Below are positions 17,548 to 25,364 of a DNA stretch of 64,000 nt, piece by piece (positions within the stretch are counted from its first letter, which is position 1; the number at the start of each line of letters is the position of its first letter). Position numbers and translations under genes: made by a program. Source of the stretch: Lachnospiraceae bacterium NSJ-143 (GTDB lineage Bacteria > Bacillota > Clostridia > Lachnospirales > Anaerotignaceae); assembly GCA_022867625.1 (NCBI GenBank), contig JALIFM010000008.1, forward strand, positions 62,001 to 126,000, in the 5' to 3' direction. The notes under the pieces were generated by a model. It ran no database searches. It was not told the DNA's origin and worked only from the letters and a program-made list of their open reading frames with translations.

Positions 17548-19785
17548 TTACTGGTTAATAAAATCATATATATTTTTTATTCTTAAATCCAGTGTTGAAT
17601 ACCGGTTTATCTCACGGTTATTATCAACCATTCTCCTTATTGTATCCGAAAGTCCAACAATCACAGCAAGCGTTCTGGCTCTCGTAACAGCTGTATAAAG
17701 CAGGTTTCTGCTTAAAAGCATTGGCGGACCGCTTATAAGCGGAATTATAACAACCGGATATTCGCTGCCCTGTGATTTGTGTATAGTAACTGCATAAGCC
17801 AGCTCAATTTCATCAAGTTGAATAAAATCATAAACAACCTTTTTGCCGTCATCAAAAAGCACAGTTATTGTTTCATCATCATTATCAATTTTTTCAATTA
17901 TTCCACAGTCTCCATTAAAAACACCTAATCCGGCATCTGTTTGCCTGTTGTTTTCATACAGCTTCCATTCAATGTTATAATTATTTTTTATCTGCATTAC
18001 TTTGTCGCCCTGACGGAGTATAAAGTTTTTGAACGCCTTTTCAGGTTTTCCTTTTTCCGGCGGATTTAATGTTTCCTGGAGATATTTGTTAAGCTCGTAG
18101 ACGCCAAGCTGACCTTTTCTCATAGGCGTCAGCACCTGCATATCGTTAAAGGGGTCGCAGCCAGAAAACGCAGGAAGCCTTTTTGTAATAAGCTCCTTAA
18201 CTGTTTTTAAGGCTTCAACGCTGTTTGAACGCCTTACAAGAAAAAAGTCTTTGTCTTTTTCATTCAGTACCGGCATTTGTCCGCTGTTTATCCTGTGGGC
18301 ATTCATAATAATAGCGCTTTCCCGCGCCTGCCTGAACACCTCAGTAAGGCGTACCACCTCTATTACGCCGCTTTGTATTATATCCTTCAGCACGTTTCCA
18401 GCTCCTACAGATGGAAGCTGGTCAACATCGCCGACAAGTATCAGCTTTGTTCCTGCCTTTATCGCTTTCAGGAGGTTACTCATAAGGAGTATATCAACCA
18501 TAGAGCTTTCATCTATTATTATAACGTCAGCGTCAATAGGGTCATCCTCATTTTTGTCGAATGTCTGGTGCCTGCTGTCATCGTTTACATATGTTATTCC
18601 AAGTATCCTGTGTATTGTCTGTGCGTCATGCCCTGTAGCTTCTGTCATGCGCTTTGCAGCACGGCCTGTGGGGGCCGCTAAAACTATTTTTTTCCCGTCG
18701 TCTTCAAGCAATGTAATTATTGTATTTATAATGGTAGTTTTTCCAGTTCCGGGACCGCCTGTTATAACAAGCACTCCCTGATTCAATGCCTCCAATACAG
18801 CTTTTTTCTGCATATCGGCAAGCTCAATGCCTGTCTTTTCCTCTGCCTTTTCAATAAGCCCCTCATAATATTCATTGGAATAAGTGCCTTTGTCACAGTA
18901 TAGCTCAAGCAGCTTTTTAGCTACTGAAACTTCGGCGTAATAAAAGATATTGAGATATATCCTGCTGCCGTTATCTGTTTTGTCCTGCCAAATCTGGTGG
19001 TCTATCTGAAGCTCTATAAGTACATTTTCAACAACAGCACCTTCTACGCCCAGAATTTCAGAGGTTTTGCTTATTAACTCGTCAGACGGCAAATATACAT
19101 GTCCGTCACCGGCTGCCTGGTTTAGTATATATTTTACACCAGCCTTAATCCTTTCTGGGGAATCAGGGCTGAAACCGGTAGATGCCGCTATTTTATCAGC
19201 CATTTTAAAGCCTATGCCAAATATATCATCTGCCAGTTTATAAGGGTTATTCTGTACAATCGTTACAGTCTTGTCTTTATATTTTTTAAAAATTCTCATG
19301 GCATATGCCGGAGTTACACCAAACTGCTGTAGAAACATCATGGTTTTTCTCAGCTCGTTTTGCTGAATAAACATTTCGCTTATACGCATCGCCTTTTCAT
19401 AGGTAATTCCGCGTATCTCAACAAGCCTTTCAGGTTTTTCCTCTATCACATAAAAAGATGCCTCTCCAAACCTTTCAACAATCCTTTTGGCGGTCTTTTT
19501 TCCAATTCCGCTGATTATGCCTGAAGAAAGGTATTTTTCAATACCTTCAACGCTTTCAGGCATTGTTTTTTCGTAATACAGTACCTGAAACTGTAGTCCA
19601 TAAGTACTGTGCATTGTCCAGCTTCCAGTAAGCTTAACGCTTTCACCCGTGTGTATATCCGGAACAGTGCCTACACAGACAACCTCGTCATCTTCATTTT
19701 CTATGGAAAACACTGTATAGCCGTTTTCACTGTTAGAATAAATAATATCTTCCACAGTTCCGGTTAAAAATTCATCTTCAGCCAA
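17548..19785 (-). CDS. recD2: ATP-dependent RecD2-like DNA helicase
   Basis: A superfamily 1 5'-to-3' helicase of about 745 residues that acts in DNA repair without RecBC. The long RecD2 N-terminal region carries helix-hairpin-helix repeats (SGIISGIGKKTAKRIVE near 91, DDIFGIGFKMADKIA near 190). Walker A is GGPGTGKTT at about 346, then DESSM for Walker B, VGDVDQLPSVG, and the late motif TIHKSQGSE. The start is probably the TTG at 19785: AAGGAGG lies 8 bases ahead, while the GTG 3 codons upstream overlaps that site. It leads the run recD2 - comF - patatin - plsC - MBL. Confidence 0.93.
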   Translation of the reverse strand: MAEDEFLTGTVEDIIYSNSENGYTVFSIENEDDEVVCVGTVPDIHTGESVKLTGSWTMHSTYGLQFQVLYYEKTMPESVEGIEKYLSSGIISGIGKKTAKRIVERFGEASFYVIEEKPERLVEIRGITYEKAMRISEMFIQQNELRKTMMFLQQFGVTPAYAMRIFKKYKDKTVTIVQNNPYKLADDIFGIGFKMADKIAASTGFSPDSPERIKAGVKYILNQAAGDGHVYLPSDELISKTSEILGVEGAVVENVLIELQIDHQIWQDKTDNGSRIYLNIFYYAEVSVAKKLLELYCDKGTYSNEYYEGLIEKAEEKTGIELADMQKKAVLEALNQGVLVITGGPGTGKTTIINTIITLLEDDGKKIVLAAPTGRAAKRMTEATGHDAQTIHRILGITYVNDDSRHQTFDKNEDDPIDADVIIIDESSMVDILLMSNLLKAIKAGTKLILVGDVDQLPSVGAGNVLKDIIQSGVIEVVRLTEVFRQARESAIIMNAHRINSGQMPVLNEKDKDFFLVRRSNSVEALKTVKELITKRLPAFSGCDPFNDMQVLTPMRKGQLGVYELNKYLQETLNPPEKGKPEKAFKNFILRQGDKVMQIKNNYNIEWKLYENNRQTDAGLGVFNGDCGIIEKIDNDDETITVLFDDGKKVVYDFIQLDEIELAYAVTIHKSQGSEYPVVIIPLISGPPMLLSRNLLYTAVTRARTLAVIVGLSDTIRRMVDNNREINRYSTLDLRIKNIYDFINQ

Positions 19786-19859
19786 TATACACACCTCCTT
19801 CGATATATATTACCATTAAAAACTAAATATATCAACGCGAACACCGGCAAATAAAAACG

Positions 19860-19886
19860 CAAAAAATGCCGTAAACATTACGGCAT
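19860..19886 (-). terminator. Rho-independent terminator after bioB
   Basis: The stem ATGCCGTAA/TTACGGCAT is followed by six Us in the minus direction. It ends the bioY-bioB unit. Confidence 0.85.
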
Positions 19887-19897
19887 CAGCTATAGTA

Positions 19898-20851
19898 TTA
19901 ATCTATAAATCCCAACTTCTCAATCATATTTTTATCATTTGTAAAAGCTATACCCTTTGTAGTAAGCATGTCACCGGTAATTGCTGCATTTGCACCAGAT
20001 AACAGGCATCTTCTGCCGTTATCATTTAAAAGTCTACGCCCTCCGGCAAGCCTTATAAATGAATCAGGAAGAATAAACCTGAATACAGCTAAAGTCCTTA
20101 TTATATCATCATATAATAGTCTGTTCTTATTTTCAAACGGAGTTCCCTTTATGGGGTTTAAAATATTTACGGGTATGGATTTTATATTAAGCTTTTTCAG
20201 TTCATAGGCCATACTGATTCTGTCCTTATAGCTTTCTCCAAGCCCTATTATTCCACCTGAGCAAACTTCCAGCCCTGCCATCTGAGCATATTTAATAGTA
20301 TTTATCTTGTCCTCAAAAGTATGGGTTGAACATATATTTTTAAAATTATCCCTTGATGTTTCAATATTACAATGTATTCTGGTTACTCCTGATTTCTTAA
20401 GCTTTATAAATTGTTCAAAGCTCATTAGCCCTCCGGAAACACATATGTTTATACCTGTATTTTTTTTGTCCAGCAAATCACAAATTACTTTTATCTCTCC
20501 GTCATTCAGGCTTCTGCCGGATGTGACAATTGATAAACGTTTTATGACGCTTTTACTGCATTCATCTATATTTTTAATTATCAAAGCTTCATTTAGACCG
20601 TAACTTTCAGGCTCCTTAACATCATAAAACGAAGATTGGGCACAAAATTTGCAGTCTTCACTACAGGCTCCACTTTTGGCATTTACTATTGTACAAAAAT
20701 CAAATTTACTGCCGCAGAAACTCATTCTAATTTTATTAGCGGCATCAGACAATTCATCTGAATTTTCAAAATACAGAGCAAAAGCTTGCTCCATATCTAA
20801 ATCTTCACCGGACATTACTTTTTTATATAATTCTTTGATTAAGTCGGACAA
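19898..20851 (-). CDS. bioB: Biotin synthase
   Basis: A 317-residue radical-SAM enzyme that inserts sulfur into dethiobiotin. The radical-SAM cluster ligands are Cys63, Cys67 and Cys70 in CSEDCKFC. Downstream motifs include SGGLMS, IHCNIETS, SGGIIGLGES, NILNPIKGTP and RLAGGR, all as in BioB. The start is a TTG behind GGAGGTG. It lies 19 bases after bioY and shares its BirA-controlled promoter. No bioA, bioD or bioF is present in the window, so the cell may salvage dethiobiotin or biotin, or make precursors elsewhere. Confidence 0.95.
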   Translation of the reverse strand: MSDLIKELYKKVMSGEDLDMEQAFALYFENSDELSDAANKIRMSFCGSKFDFCTIVNAKSGACSEDCKFCAQSSFYDVKEPESYGLNEALIIKNIDECSKSVIKRLSIVTSGRSLNDGEIKVICDLLDKKNTGINICVSGGLMSFEQFIKLKKSGVTRIHCNIETSRDNFKNICSTHTFEDKINTIKYAQMAGLEVCSGGIIGLGESYKDRISMAYELKKLNIKSIPVNILNPIKGTPFENKNRLLYDDIIRTLAVFRFILPDSFIRLAGGRRLLNDNGRRCLLSGANAAITGDMLTTKGIAFTNDKNMIEKLGFID

Positions 20852-20870
20852 AACACAGCACCTCCAGTCT

Positions 20871-21425
20871 TTAAGAAATTTCAGCTTTCTTCAGCCGCCG
20901 TTCCACAGCCGGACCAGCCAGCATTGATATCAGGATTTTGACAATGTCACCAAATATAAAAGGCAGCACACATATACCAAAGGCATATCCCCAGCCACTT
21001 TCAGTTATTGCAACAAACCATGCTGTACCAAACGCGTACGCTACAGCGGTGGCTAAAATCATTCCAAAAACTATAACGAGCTTATTCTTGAATTTCTCTG
21101 CAAAAAAGCCGCAGATAAGCGACATAAATATAAATCCAATCAGATATCCTCCTGTTGGCCCTGCGAACTTGGCAAAGCCACCTGTATAGCCAGAAAATAC
21201 GGGAAGTCCAAAAGCCCCAATAAAAAGATATATTAAATAACTAATCGCCGTGCGTTTCATACCCAGAATAAAAACTGATATGTATATGACAAGATTTGTA
21301 AACGAAACCGGTACAGCCCCTATTGGTATGCTCATAGGCCCCAATATACACATTACCGCTGCGGAAATCGCGCAGTACGTCATTTCATGAGCCGTAACCC
21401 GGTTTTGAGACACTTCATTTTTCAT
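20871..21425 (-). CDS. bioY: Biotin transporter BioY (ECF substrate-specific component)
   Basis: A 184-residue membrane protein, the S-component of the biotin ECF transporter. It has the family signature IPIGAVPVSFTNLVIYI, then YLFIGAFGLPVFSG, GPTGGYLIGF and the C-terminal PFIFGDIVKILI. No ECF energising genes are adjacent. It is the first gene of the bioY-bioB unit; the start follows GGAGG. A BirA operator overlaps its promoter, so uptake and synthesis should both fall when biotin is plentiful. Confidence 0.95.
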   Translation of the reverse strand: MKNEVSQNRVTAHEMTYCAISAAVMCILGPMSIPIGAVPVSFTNLVIYISVFILGMKRTAISYLIYLFIGAFGLPVFSGYTGGFAKFAGPTGGYLIGFIFMSLICGFFAEKFKNKLVIVFGMILATAVAYAFGTAWFVAITESGWGYAFGICVLPFIFGDIVKILISMLAGPAVERRLKKAEIS

Positions 21426-21494
21426 TGACAGACCTCCAATTGTACTGTATAAATAAAGACTATTTATCTGTGGCCGCAGATTTAAACAAGCTTA

Positions 21495-21523
21495 ATTATA
21501 TGTGCAACAAGGGTGATTGTCAA
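21495..21523 (-). promoter_or_regulatory. Sigma-A promoter of bioY-bioB
   Basis: On the minus strand a consensus TTGACA (21518-21523) and TATAAT (21495-21500) are spaced by exactly 17 bases. Transcription would start near 21487, about 60 bases before bioY. The -35 lies inside the BirA-type operator. Confidence 0.85.
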
Positions 21524-21548
21524 CTAATTTGTTATTATTTGTTTACAA
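21517..21548. promoter_or_regulatory. BirA-type operator upstream of bioY-bioB
   Basis: TTGTCAAC, a 16-base spacer and GTTTACAA form an inverted repeat with one mismatch (TTGTCAAC against TTGTAAAC). This is the known layout of biotin protein ligase BirA operators. It overlaps the -35 of the bioY promoter, so bound BirA would block RNA polymerase. Confidence 0.85.
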
Positions 21549-21554
21549 TTACCA

Positions 21555-21582
21555 CAAAAAAAGACGGGGATAATTCCCCGTC
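21555..21582 (-). terminator. Rho-independent terminator after the 2-oxoacid oxidoreductase operon
   Basis: The stem GACGGGG/CCCCGTC is followed in the minus direction by seven Us. It isolates the oxidoreductase operon from bioY-bioB. Confidence 0.88.
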
Positions 21583-21607
21583 CAAATTATTATAATCTGT
21601 TATAACA

Positions 21608-22171
21608 TTACATACATTTTCTGGCAGCCTCAGCGCCCTTTTCCATAGCAATTTTATTCGCAGGAATAAGTTTTGCCTTGCTTGCACCAAATACATGCTC
21701 AAAAGCGCCGCCCGGTTTAAAGATGCTTTCTACATCAACAATATGGAGAGCTTCAACTATAGCGCCGAGCATTATAATGTTGACCATACGTGGATTACCA
21801 AGCTCATTTGCTATATCGTTTACAGGAATATAATAAGCCTTTACTCCAGGTATTTCTACTTTATCAGGTATAATGCTTGAGTTTACAAATACAACCCCGC
21901 CATCTGCTGTCTTTGGAACAAACTTATGGAAAGAAGGAAGATTCATTACTACATTGACACCAATATTTGTGTCAACAATAGGGCTGGCTATAGGGTCTTC
22001 AGAAACTATAACAGAACAGTTGGCTGTACCGCCTCGCATTTCAGGACCATAAGAAGGAACCCATGATACCTCTTTTCCCTCATCCATTCCAGCATAAACG
22101 AGGAGCTTACCTAAAGCCATAACACCCTGTCCGCCGAATCCGGAACAGCTTATTCTAAATGTTTTGCCCAT
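21608..22171 (-). CDS. 2-oxoacid:ferredoxin oxidoreductase, gamma subunit
   Basis: A 187-residue gamma subunit of the KorC/VorC/PorC type, beginning RISCSGFGGQGVMALGKLL, followed by WVPSYGPEMRGGTANC and VVMNLPS. It is one of four polypeptides of an enzyme that oxidatively decarboxylates a 2-oxoacid to the acyl-CoA and passes electrons to ferredoxin. The ATG at 22171 follows AAGGAGGG; an upstream ORF extension is discarded. It is the last gene of the operon, 1 base after the beta subunit. Confidence 0.92.
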   Translation of the reverse strand: MGKTFRISCSGFGGQGVMALGKLLVYAGMDEGKEVSWVPSYGPEMRGGTANCSVIVSEDPIASPIVDTNIGVNVVMNLPSFHKFVPKTADGGVVFVNSSIIPDKVEIPGVKAYYIPVNDIANELGNPRMVNIIMLGAIVEALHIVDVESIFKPGGAFEHVFGASKAKLIPANKIAMEKGAEAARKCM

Positions 22172-22172
22172 A

Positions 22173-22922
22173 TTATTTTCCCTCCTTAATATCTTTATAT
22201 ACTCCAAGAGGATAGTATGGAATCATTTTCTCTTTGACAAACTCCATAGCTTTTACCGCAGATGTACCCCAGTTTGTAGGACAGTTTGAAACTACCTCAA
22301 CAAGTGAGAATCCAAGGCCTTCTTTCTGATATTGGAGGGCTTTTTTAATTGCAGCTTTTGTCTTGATTACATGTGCAGGAGAGTCAACAGCCACCCTTTC
22401 GATATAGGCAGGACCATCAAGTGAGCTCAAAAGCTCTGATACACGGATAGGGTTTCCGTTTACATGTATGTCACGTCCGTTCTGAGAAGTAGTAGCTTTC
22501 ATACCCGGAAGTGTTGTAGGAGCCATCTGGCCGCCTGTCATACCATATATACCATTATTGATGAAAATTGTTGTAAACTTTTCGCCTCTGGCTGCTGCAT
22601 GGATAATCTCAGCCATACCTATAGAAGCAAGGTCGCCATCGCCCTGATATGTAATAACTGTCTTGTCCGGATGAACCCTTTTAACGCCAGTTGCACTGGC
22701 AGGAGCACGGCCATGAGCACAGTGAATTGAATCATAAACAAAGTAGTTAGGGATAAAAACTGCGCAGCCTACAGGTGCAAGAATAACAGTATTGTCTGTC
22801 TCTCCCATTTCATCAACACATTCCGCTATAAGCCTATGGACAATACCATGTCCGCAGCCAGGGCAGTAATGAAGCTTTCTGTCTGTAAGTCCGTTAGGTT
22901 TTTTGAATATTGTTGTAGACAT
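22173..22922 (-). CDS. 2-oxoacid:ferredoxin oxidoreductase, beta (thiamine diphosphate) subunit
   Basis: A 249-residue TPP-binding beta subunit. CPGCGHG near residue 20 and the TPP/magnesium motif GDGDLASIGMAEI with the downstream NNGIYGMTGGQM are diagnostic. It binds thiamine diphosphate and forms the catalytic core with the alpha subunit. It overlaps the alpha gene by 1 base and so is translationally coupled. Confidence 0.93.
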   Translation of the reverse strand: MSTTIFKKPNGLTDRKLHYCPGCGHGIVHRLIAECVDEMGETDNTVILAPVGCAVFIPNYFVYDSIHCAHGRAPASATGVKRVHPDKTVITYQGDGDLASIGMAEIIHAAARGEKFTTIFINNGIYGMTGGQMAPTTLPGMKATTSQNGRDIHVNGNPIRVSELLSSLDGPAYIERVAVDSPAHVIKTKAAIKKALQYQKEGLGFSLVEVVSNCPTNWGTSAVKAMEFVKEKMIPYYPLGVYKDIKEGK

Positions 22923-23980
22923 TATTCAGCACCTCCTATAATCTTTTCTGCAGCCTCAACAACTTCCTCCGGTGACGGTATCATACCACCGCATCTGCCG
23001 AAGAATTTTACCTTGTTTTTATCGTTGCAGGCAAGGGCTACGTCAGGAACCATCTGTCCCATGTTCATCTCAACATCAATAAAAAGCTTAATGTTTTTGT
23101 TCTGGAATGGAACCTGTGGGAATGGCCACAATGTCTGAGGTCTGATAAGTCCTATCTTAATTCCTTTGTCCCTGAGTGTTTTAATTGCTGTTTTGCAAAT
23201 TCTTGATGATGAACCATACGCAACAAAAGCATACTCAGCATCGTCCATCATGTATTCCTCATATTTAACCTCATTTTTCTCCATTACATCGTATTTATCT
23301 CTGAAGAACCTGAGATTTTTCTGCTCGCAGGCTGGGGCATCAATAACAATACCTTCAATAATATGAGGTGTGCCTTTGCCGTATCCCAAAGCCCACTCGC
23401 TCTTAGGAGGTACCTCTCTTTTCTTAACAGGAACATCAAAGTCAACCGGCTCCATCATCTGGCCAATAAGTCCATCTTGAAGAACCATAACAGGTGTCCT
23501 GTAAAAATCAGCAATTTCAAACGCCTCTTTAATAGCGTCAACAGCTTCCTGAATTGATGCAGGAGCCAATACCGGTATGTGATAGTCTCCGTTAGCGCCG
23601 CCTCTTGTAGCCTGATTATAATCCTGCTGTGAAGGCTGTATTGTACCAAGAGCAGGGCCGCCACGTGATACTGAGTTAATAACACAAGGAACCTCTCCAA
23701 ATACACAGTATCCAATACCTTCCTGTTTAAGCGCAATTCCCGGTGAAGAAGAAGATGTCATGCATCTTGCTCCTGCGCTTCCAGCTCCATAAAGCATATT
23801 AATAGCCGCTACCTCTGATTCGGCCTGTACAAAAGTGCCTCCAGCAAGCGGTAATTCCCTTGATAAATATTCAGGCACCTCATTCTGCGGAGTTATAGGA
23901 TAGCCGGCAAAAAATGTACATCCTGCAAGAATTGCGGCTTTGCCTGTAGCTTCGTTACCTTTCATAAGAATCTTTGCCAT
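22922..23980 (-). CDS. vorB: 2-oxoacid:ferredoxin oxidoreductase, alpha subunit (VorB type)
   Basis: A 352-residue alpha subunit, starting MKGNEATGKAAILAGCTFF and GYPITPQNEVPEYLS, with the substrate/CoA region SSSSPGIALKQEGIGY. It resembles the subunit usually named VorB (3-methyl-2-oxobutanoate dehydrogenase) in Clostridia, which would make this a branched-chain 2-oxoacid enzyme in Val/Leu/Ile fermentation or reductive synthesis. The exact substrate (2-oxoisovalerate or 2-oxoglutarate) cannot be fixed from sequence. The order is delta-alpha-beta-gamma. Confidence 0.9.
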   Translation of the reverse strand: MAKILMKGNEATGKAAILAGCTFFAGYPITPQNEVPEYLSRELPLAGGTFVQAESEVAAINMLYGAGSAGARCMTSSSSPGIALKQEGIGYCVFGEVPCVINSVSRGGPALGTIQPSQQDYNQATRGGANGDYHIPVLAPASIQEAVDAIKEAFEIADFYRTPVMVLQDGLIGQMMEPVDFDVPVKKREVPPKSEWALGYGKGTPHIIEGIVIDAPACEQKNLRFFRDKYDVMEKNEVKYEEYMMDDAEYAFVAYGSSSRICKTAIKTLRDKGIKIGLIRPQTLWPFPQVPFQNKNIKLFIDVEMNMGQMVPDVALACNDKNKVKFFGRCGGMIPSPEEVVEAAEKIIGGAE

Positions 23981-23997
23981 TATGTAATCCCCCTCTC

Positions 23998-24216
23998 TCA
24001 GTCATTCTTCTCGATTGTTATTACACAATCCGGACACATTCTTGCACAGCTACAACAGCCGATACAGCTTTCCATATCGGACATCATAGCAGGTGTGTAA
24101 CCGGAGTCATTAGTTATCTCAGTATTAAGAACAATCAAGTCCTTTGGACAAGCAGTCATGCACAGACAGCAGGCTTTACATAATGCCTCGTCAAACTTAA
24201 CATTAAACTTTGCCAT
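23998..24216 (-). CDS. 2-oxoacid:ferredoxin oxidoreductase, delta subunit (2[4Fe-4S] ferredoxin)
   Basis: A 72-residue ferredoxin-like subunit with two cluster motifs, CKACCLCMTACPKD and CIGCCSCARMCPD. It passes electrons from the TPP core to free ferredoxin. The start is the ATG at 24216 behind GGGAGGTG. It lies 17 bases ahead of the alpha gene and 27 bases after the P-loop ATPase gene. Confidence 0.92.
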   Translation of the reverse strand: MAKFNVKFDEALCKACCLCMTACPKDLIVLNTEITNDSGYTPAMMSDMESCIGCCSCARMCPDCVITIEKND

Positions 24217-24243
24217 TAAAAAAAGCACCTCCCTGTAATAAGC

Positions 24244-24930
24244 TTACATCCACACTTCACGCATATAGTACTTTAATGGTATAACGTCACCTGAAAGCTC
24301 AGCTTCGACTTCAGGCGTCATATCCTTAACAACCTCCTTTACATAGGAAGTATATTTTATAGGAACACCTGTCTGCCGGCTTGCCTCACGCAGAATGCCA
24401 TCTCCATAAAGCAAATCGGCGGCAGTAGTTTCTCTTATAAGATTTGAGTTATTGATAAATCCTGTAACCTTTAATTTTGAGGAAAACTCAAGCCTTTCCT
24501 TTTGTTCTATAATGCTTTTTACATCCTGTGTATCAGGTCTGTAAACGTTAACAACCATAAAAAAATCAACTTCTGATAAATCCATGTGTTCTCTGAAACG
24601 GCCCAACACTATTGTACCTACATCGTTTCCGCCCAAGTCCACAACATAATCATATTCCTTGTCCAGAAAAGGTATTACCATTTCTTTTGGTATGGCAGGC
24701 AGGTCGGCTGAGGCTCCTATTGATGAGTCGAATACCTCTATTCCCTGGGAAATAAGCTCCTGCCTTCTTTCTCTTGACCTGAAATAGACATTAACTATAT
24801 CCATGTCTGAAATAGCGACCTTTTTTTTCGTGAGCTTCTTTAAATTTGTAACATAATTAACCGCAAATTCAGTCTTTCCGCTGCCATAGTGTCCGGCAAT
24901 TATCCTGACACGTCTGTCGTCTAGGTACAT
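24244..24930 (-). CDS. P-loop ATPase (MinD/CobQ-like) linked to the oxidoreductase operon
   Basis: A 228-residue nucleotide-binding protein. The P-loop GHYGSGKT is at about residues 13-20, followed by ISDMDIVNVYFRSR and VVDLGGNDVG, a SIMIBI-class layout. It has no membrane segment. The start is the ATG at 24930 with GGGAGG 8 bases ahead. It heads the oxidoreductase operon. It might help metallocentre assembly or regulate the enzyme; no function is proven. Similar genes next to Vor/Kor operons recur in Clostridia, as I recall. Confidence 0.75.
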   Translation of the reverse strand: MYLDDRRVRIIAGHYGSGKTEFAVNYVTNLKKLTKKKVAISDMDIVNVYFRSRERRQELISQGIEVFDSSIGASADLPAIPKEMVIPFLDKEYDYVVDLGGNDVGTIVLGRFREHMDLSEVDFFMVVNVYRPDTQDVKSIIEQKERLEFSSKLKVTGFINNSNLIRETTAADLLYGDGILREASRQTGVPIKYTSYVKEVVKDMTPEVEAELSGDVIPLKYYMREVWM

Positions 24931-25321
24931 TGGCATTTCCTCCCAACCCAATGGGTATAATATACTTACATATTTATTATACAACAAAATTTTTTAGTTT
25001 CAATAAGGTTATTGTACTTTTTTAAACGCAATCCATAACGACCGGCTCAAATAAATACCATTTTTGATTATATTTTACACTCGGAATTTCCAGATATATA
25101 CAAAATAGATAACTGTAATATATTTTTTATACAACTTTATACCTCAACATTTACAAGTCATACTATATTATAACGAAATAATATGTATACTAAATAATGT
25201 AAATTAGTGCACTGTGCAGATTCAACCGGTATATAAAATTGTATTGTATTAAAATATATACAACAATATATTAAGTATAGTGTTGTATTAATTTTTACTG
25301 TTAAGTTATTTATTCTGCAAT
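24931..25321. other. AT-rich intergenic region upstream of the oxidoreductase operon
   Basis: About 390 bases without a gene. It is strongly AT-rich and holds the inverted repeat ATACAAC (25258-25264) and GTTGTAT (25282-25288), and several other TACAAC-like words (for example near 25131). No riboswitch-like fold or T-box was recognised. It should carry the promoter of the P-loop ATPase - oxidoreductase operon. Confidence 0.5.
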
Positions 25322-25348
25322 AAAAAACCGGACCATAATCGGTCCGGC
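25322..25348 (-). terminator. Rho-independent terminator after glutamine synthetase III
   Basis: The stem CCGGACC/GGTCCGG (25328-25347) is followed by a TTTTTTA tract in the minus direction. Confidence 0.88.
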
Positions 25349-25364
25349 TAAAATTTTTATTTAA

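Noticed and set aside
24931-25321. Riboswitch or T-box in the long gap before the oxidoreductase operon
   Set aside because: No conserved stem or specifier-like element seen; the region is merely AT-rich.
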